Shown in pieces: positions 59,001 to 64,000 of a stretch of DNA of 64,000 bases. Source of the stretch: Fratercula arctica. Its lineage: Eukaryota; Chordata; Aves; Charadriiformes; Alcidae. The position numbers and the translations under genes are program-made. The DNA is taken from the NCBI GenBank assembly GCA_947846985.1, contig CANTUZ010000021.1:2100711-2164710 (forward strand), given 5' to 3'. Numbering within the stretch: the first letter of the stretch is position 1; each line of letters begins with the position of its first letter. The notes beneath the pieces are model-generated. The model worked only from the letters and a program-made list of their open reading frames with translations. It made no database searches and was not told the DNA's origin.

Positions 59001-61789
59001 AGTTGAACACAGGATGAGCTCGCAAATCTAATTCCCCAAGGAGACCAGGATAAAAGGCTGCCCTTGTTTGTTTGTTTGCTTCTTGCAGCAATCCGAACAA
59101 GCTCGATAACATAGCGTCAGTTTTAGCCAGCGAGGAGCACCACAGAGCATGCCAGGGCTTGTTCCCCGGGAAAAATGAGTGGATTTCCTCATCTCTCCCC
59201 TTTCGAAGCACCGAACGAGGAGTCTGAATTGTCAGGGTGACGGCTGTTGAGCCGTCGATGACGCCCCGTGGCTGTGGTGCACTGCTGTGGGTGCCCACAC
59301 CGGGCTGCGGGCACCGATGGCCTTTGGCAGCCCGCGGCAGGGTTTGTACCGCAGGTACTGCACGCACCGACCCTCGTCCACTGCGGCAAACCCGGCATCG
59401 TGATCGCAGAACACCCCAGCGCTGCCTTCACGCAGCTGTGGCTCTGACCTCTGCGGTAATCCCTTTCCAAGAGCAATTAAAACCTCCTGGAAGGTTGTCT
59501 CTTACCGGGGGTTTGGTTTCGGTTATAGCATAAAGATAGCGAATAAGGAAGAATCCTCTGTGCTCAATGTGATCACGTCCCGTGGTTGTATCCTCCCGAG
59601 ATGCTCAGTTCATGAAATTCTCCTCCAATGAAGAGTGTGATAGCAGGCACTCCTCTAGGATTATATCCCACAGAGCTTGTACCTGGGAGGAATTTCTATT
59701 AAGAAGTCAACGCAGCAAGCAGGATTAAGGCTGTTCTGTTACCTCTCTGCTGCTTACGTGCTGTGCATAAGCGATACACTGAGATACATTTGATTGAATT
59801 ACCTTAACGCATAATTTTGGGGGTACATCTTTTTTTTTTTTTTTTTTTTTCTCCAATGGGAGCATCCTTTTCCTTTTGTCTCTTTAAACAGACCATCAGA
59901 AACGTCTTGTGTCTGTGGTGGAGCACGATATTGCTGGCGGGAGGAGTTCTGAATCCACAAATTGTCGATGAAAACTGTTTTCTGTTTTGATTGGTTAAAA
60001 AAAAAAAAAAAGATAAAATGTGTGCTAGTGTTGACACCACCAGCGTTTCGAGCCGGGCTCAGATGGCGGGTCCATCTGGTGCAGGGTCCTGTTCTGAAGA
60101 GCAGAGCAGCATCGACCCGCTGTGTCCGGAGCCGGATCCCCAACCCGCAGCTGTGGGATGCTGCTCCCCCACCTCCACCACCCCGCGGGGGCTCCTCCTA
60201 AAGCCCTGAAGCGTCAGGATTCACTCTTTTCCCAAAATCTGTTAATTTAGAGCGCTGCTGGCAAAGTATTTGCTCATATTCAATCACTTTGTGCAATTAA
60301 AAAGGAGTGAATTTGGAGAATTCCGAATTCTGCCTCCTCCCTGCCGCTGGTGGGGCTCTGGGCAGGGGGGTGGATTTAGGGCTGAGCAATTCTTTCCACA
60401 AGCTGGGAGAAGGGTTTCCCCATCTCTTTGGGAAGAGGGGAACCAAAGCAAGTATATCTGGTCAGTTTTGAAATCTCATTTCATTTCTGAATTAAGGAAA
60501 TAACTACAAATTGAATTTACTTTAAGAAATTAGATTTTCTATGGTGCAACGCCTCAGTAAGCTGTTTGTTTTTCCCATCTTGTTGGAGGTTTATGCTTTA
60601 TCCTCTCCAAGGATAAAAAAACAAGAGGTTTTCCCCTTGTGTGGAAGAATTTTATACAATAACCATCTCTGCTGTGGGGTTTGCAGATGGTGATGGGACC
60701 AGTCTCTGAAGGAGAGAGTTTGTGACCCGGTTCAGAAAGAAAATACGTTTTCTGGGGTGTAGGGGGATGGGACACGGACACAGCTTTGCGTGTTCTGCAT
60801 GATTTAACGTATGGGGGGGGTTCATTGTTGGTGTGGCCGTGCTTGCAACCCTGCACAGTGGCATGAAGTGTGGGAATTGTTGCTTTTTCTTGAAATCTTG
60901 GTTTTTCCCGTCAAAGTATGTCAGCATACCCAAAAAAGGTTAGCAGGACCCCTAAACCTGGGAGCCCTACAACATCCGAGAGTCACGTTTCCTTGTTGGT
61001 AAAATCCCGTTGTCATGCACAGTAGCTCTGGAATAAATTTTCTTCAGGAAGTTCTTTAAAAGGAGAACTTAACGAGCTTAATTTAAGTCTGTTTTCCCCT
61101 TTGGCTGGTCTCCATCTTCTTCACCCAGCCCCTTGGCACCCAGCAGGGCAAGCGGTGGCCCTTCGGCGACGCGGAGCCCGTGGCTCTCCAAGGACACGGA
61201 CCGAGGCTGCCCTGGCTCCGATGGCCCAGCACTTTGCGTGTCCCGCCGTGTCGGTGTCAGGGACGGTGGCAGCACTGTCCCTAGCCCTGTTACCTGCCCG
61301 AAGTGCTGGGACGTGGCACTTGTCACCTGGATGTCACGCTGGCTGGTATTTCTTTCGTAATTAAATGATGGTTAAGTTTAAAACAAAGGCATCGCTTTTC
61401 GCAATGAATATTCTCCTCGTACCTGAAAACAGAGCTCCGTTTGACCCAAAACATTGCTAATTGCCTTAAGATTCTGATTTGTTTCCTTTTTAAACCACCT
61501 GCTTAAATGTGCCTCGGTGTCTCGTGTAAACCGGGCTGTCACCAGGAGCTCGACCGTTTCCGACACCCAAAACTCTGCTCGACACCCAATAACAACTGCT
61601 CAAAATGTACCCGCTCCCTGATTCCGCAGGGCAAAGCATGGCGATGGGGTGGAGGGGTGAGGAAGAAGCCTCGTATTACTATTATTTTATTATTATTTTT
61701 TTTTTAACCCATCCTACCTGCCTACTACAAACGGCCTATTTTCTGCCCCTCATGGTTTCTGCCTAACAAATGGTGTTTCTTTTTTACAG

Positions 61790-61819
61790 CGTTATGATCC
61801 TGGACTTGTTGTGGTGATG
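61790..61819 (+). other. Candidate 30-nt microexon in GPATCH8 intron 3
   Basis: The acceptor TGTTTCTTTTTTACAG is followed by 30 nt (CGTTATGATCCTGG to GTGGTGATG) and a GTAAAC donor. Entered from exon 3 (phase 1) it would read Ala-Leu-stop, so inclusion would truncate the protein. Such pairs also arise by chance in long introns. Confidence 0.2.
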
Positions 61820-62154
61820 GTAAACTTAGCAGTGGTAATTTTTTATTTTCAGACTGAATTACTCCTTTTGTCATCAGTGCACCAATATGTTAGGCTTACT
61901 TTCTCTGTTGTAGCCATCATCCTTCTGCTTGGTCTTTCATTTTCCTTTCCTTTCCTTTCTTTATGCACACTTGTCTGATCCTTGTTCATTAAAGGGTATT
62001 GCTAAGAAGGGATGTTTCTGTTTGTGTTAGAACTGCCAAAATCAGTTTAAACGTAAATTTCTAATACTGTCCAAACCTGATTTTTTTTTTTTTCTTCCCC
62101 CCCCCCCCCCAACACGATGGGCACTAGCACTTGCTACTGCAATTTCTGAATAGA

Positions 62155-62370
62155 TTTTGGAAAAAAAACCAAACCCAAAACCAACCAAAAAACCAAAAAC
62201 TTTGACTGCCTTAGAAGGCAAAAGTACTGATGCATTGATGTATGCAGGGGTTTACGCAGGCTGCATTGAAAGATCTCGATTGCTGGAGAAGCAAACAAAT
62301 AAACACCAAAAAAAACCCCCAAAACAAAAACCCAAAACAAAAAGAAAAAAATATTGGGGAAAAAAAATAA
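62155..62370. repeat. A-rich simple sequence (AAAACC-type), two tracts
   Basis: Two AAAACCAAA-type tracts, at about 62,159-62,200 and 62,295-62,370, flank about 95 bp of unique sequence. The long Lys/Pro frame through it is an artefact. Confidence 0.8.
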
Positions 62371-63084
62371 TAAATGAAACAAATTGTTGGCGCTTGCTGC
62401 CAGCCATTCCATTTGGGTTCACCGCTTACCAGTAAATCCCTGGCTGAGACGTTATGAAAGTGATATTGCACTTAGGAAGTCATTTTTATAACCTGTCTTT
62501 AATTTGGTCCTTTTGCTAAAAATTGCAGTCACTGCTTACTTTATTATACCATTGGGCGTAAGAGAAACATCTTCAAACAGAGCGCTCCAAATACCCAAAC
62601 GCCAGCTCCATACAAAATACTATTTCGGATCAGCGCAACAAAGAGTCTTTTGGACTTGATGGATATACGCCTGTCAAACGTATGGGCGTATAAACGAAAC
62701 CAGAAAGCGATTAATTAAAATTAACTTGTTTCTGAAAGAAAAAACGCATCGAGTCCGGCCAGAGCAGGTTCCCTTGGAGGACTCCGGGGTCTGAGATCTG
62801 TGGCCTGGAGTTAGGGAAAGCTGATATTGGAGAAGAGAGAAGCTGATGCCTGTACAGGCTTTTCCGAAGCAGTTTTAAAGGCTTTAACCCTTTGCCCGTG
62901 TGGATGGCAATTTTTGGCATGATTAAAACCTGTAGATCTTTGAGCCCAAAGGTATAATATATGTGTATGTGTGTATAACAAAACAGTTGTTTACACCAAA
63001 ACCAGAGCGATAATAAGGGAAGTAAACATTCTGTTTTTTCACTCAAGGTACGCACCGGGTAAGGTAAGTACTTTCTCAGTGGGC

Positions 63085-63119
63085 TTACATCACAACGACC
63101 AGCGCCAGTTGTGATGTAA
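63085..63119. repeat. Short inverted repeat, 12-nt arms and 11-nt loop
   Basis: TTACATCACAAC at 63,085-63,096 is the exact reverse complement of GTTGTGATGTAA at 63,108-63,119. It could form a hairpin in the GPATCH8 pre-mRNA about 800 nt upstream of exon 4. Confidence 0.9.
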
Positions 63120-63767
63120 AAATACAAATAATCATAATAATTAAAAAAAAAAAAAAAAAAAAGCTGTGGTAGTAAAGTGCTTGTCTGCCCCATTTTGCTT
63201 TGTTTGGCTGGTTATGAGTGGATTAAAGATATGTTTAAAAAAAATAAATATATATATATAAAAAATCTCCAGCATAGTTTGATTAGTTCAAAGTCAATTT
63301 TCTTCGCAACTAGTCCTTTTCACAGCTTACGGGCGAGAGAGCGGTGGTAGAGCATCTCTGCGGGAGCTGGGGAAGCCGCTGCCCGACCCCCTGGCCTGGA
63401 CCGGGCGGTCGCGTTGGATGGAGGCACTTTGGTTTCTGTGCTCAGCTTTCCTCACTCCTGGGAAGGGACAAAAGTCGGCGGGAGGGAGACTTCCACATCT
63501 TTTACAGGACAGTCCCAATCAATTATTAATGTGGTAGGGCAGTAGAATGTACTTAATGCTTTTTTCACTCGCATCGGACGATGAGGAGTATGATGTGGGA
63601 GCACTGAGGGGAAGGTCCGTTCCTCAAGTCCTGCCCTAGGACTTGTCGTGGTTGAACATTAACCACAAGACTATTTTACGTGACCAGTTAATGTTCAGAA
63701 AATACCATTTATCAGTGCTCGGGGTGCATTCAGCCGGTTTGGAGCCGAGAAGCAGGTTTGGCCGTAA

Positions 63768-64000
<233 letters not shown>

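Overview
This is a vertebrate nuclear window, most likely from a bird and probably from a microchromosome. Three findings point that way: a 5'-truncated CR1-type LINE fragment, with a CR1-style octamer at its 3' end (about 55,774-56,020); extreme GC content with very dense minisatellites over the first 27 kb; and three recognisable vertebrate genes with GT-AG introns. The species cannot be read from the sequence. There are no bacterial-type operons, and I see no CRISPR arrays, tRNAs or rRNAs. Most long open frames in the GC-rich part are artefacts of stop-free repeats.

Layout. (1) 1-3,330 holds the 5' part of PSMD11 (proteasome lid subunit Rpn6) on the minus strand: coding exon 1 at 2,939-3,029, exon 2 at 823-924, and a CpG-rich promoter with ZNF143-, YY1- and KLF/Sp-type sites. 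Intron 1 carries a 108-bp almost loopless palindrome. (2) 3,330-14,200 is gene-poor. It is a patchwork of GC-rich minisatellites (CATC tetramer, about 20-bp, C-rich 'CCCCCCTTGCACAC', about 55-90-bp and about 24-bp types) separated by short unique islands that may be regulatory. (3) 14,834-16,507 is a complete single-exon FZD2 (Frizzled-2 Wnt receptor, 557 aa) on the minus strand. Its 3' UTR contains a pyrimidine-rich repeat, and another minisatellite lies against its 5' end. (4) 17,300-26,480 is intergenic, with more minisatellites and several unique islands. (5) 26,480-64,000 holds the first four coding exons of GPATCH8 on the plus strand (27,122-27,166; 42,965-43,039; 51,193-51,265; 63,916-63,983). 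They are separated by large AT-richer introns, and the gene continues past the window.

The three genes are not a functional pathway. PSMD11 serves protein degradation, FZD2 serves Wnt signalling, and GPATCH8 is a nuclear RNA-processing G-patch protein. FZD2 and GPATCH8 are head-to-head, as I recall for mammals. PSMD11 beside FZD2 differs from the mammalian arrangement as I remember it (CCDC43 beside FZD2). The observations most worth checking are the near-perfect palindrome in PSMD11 intron 1, the minisatellites surrounding and abutting FZD2, and a candidate unannotated exon in GPATCH8 intron 2. That exon could be a poison exon, or a frame-compatible alternative to the G-patch exon. I found no clearly new biological system.
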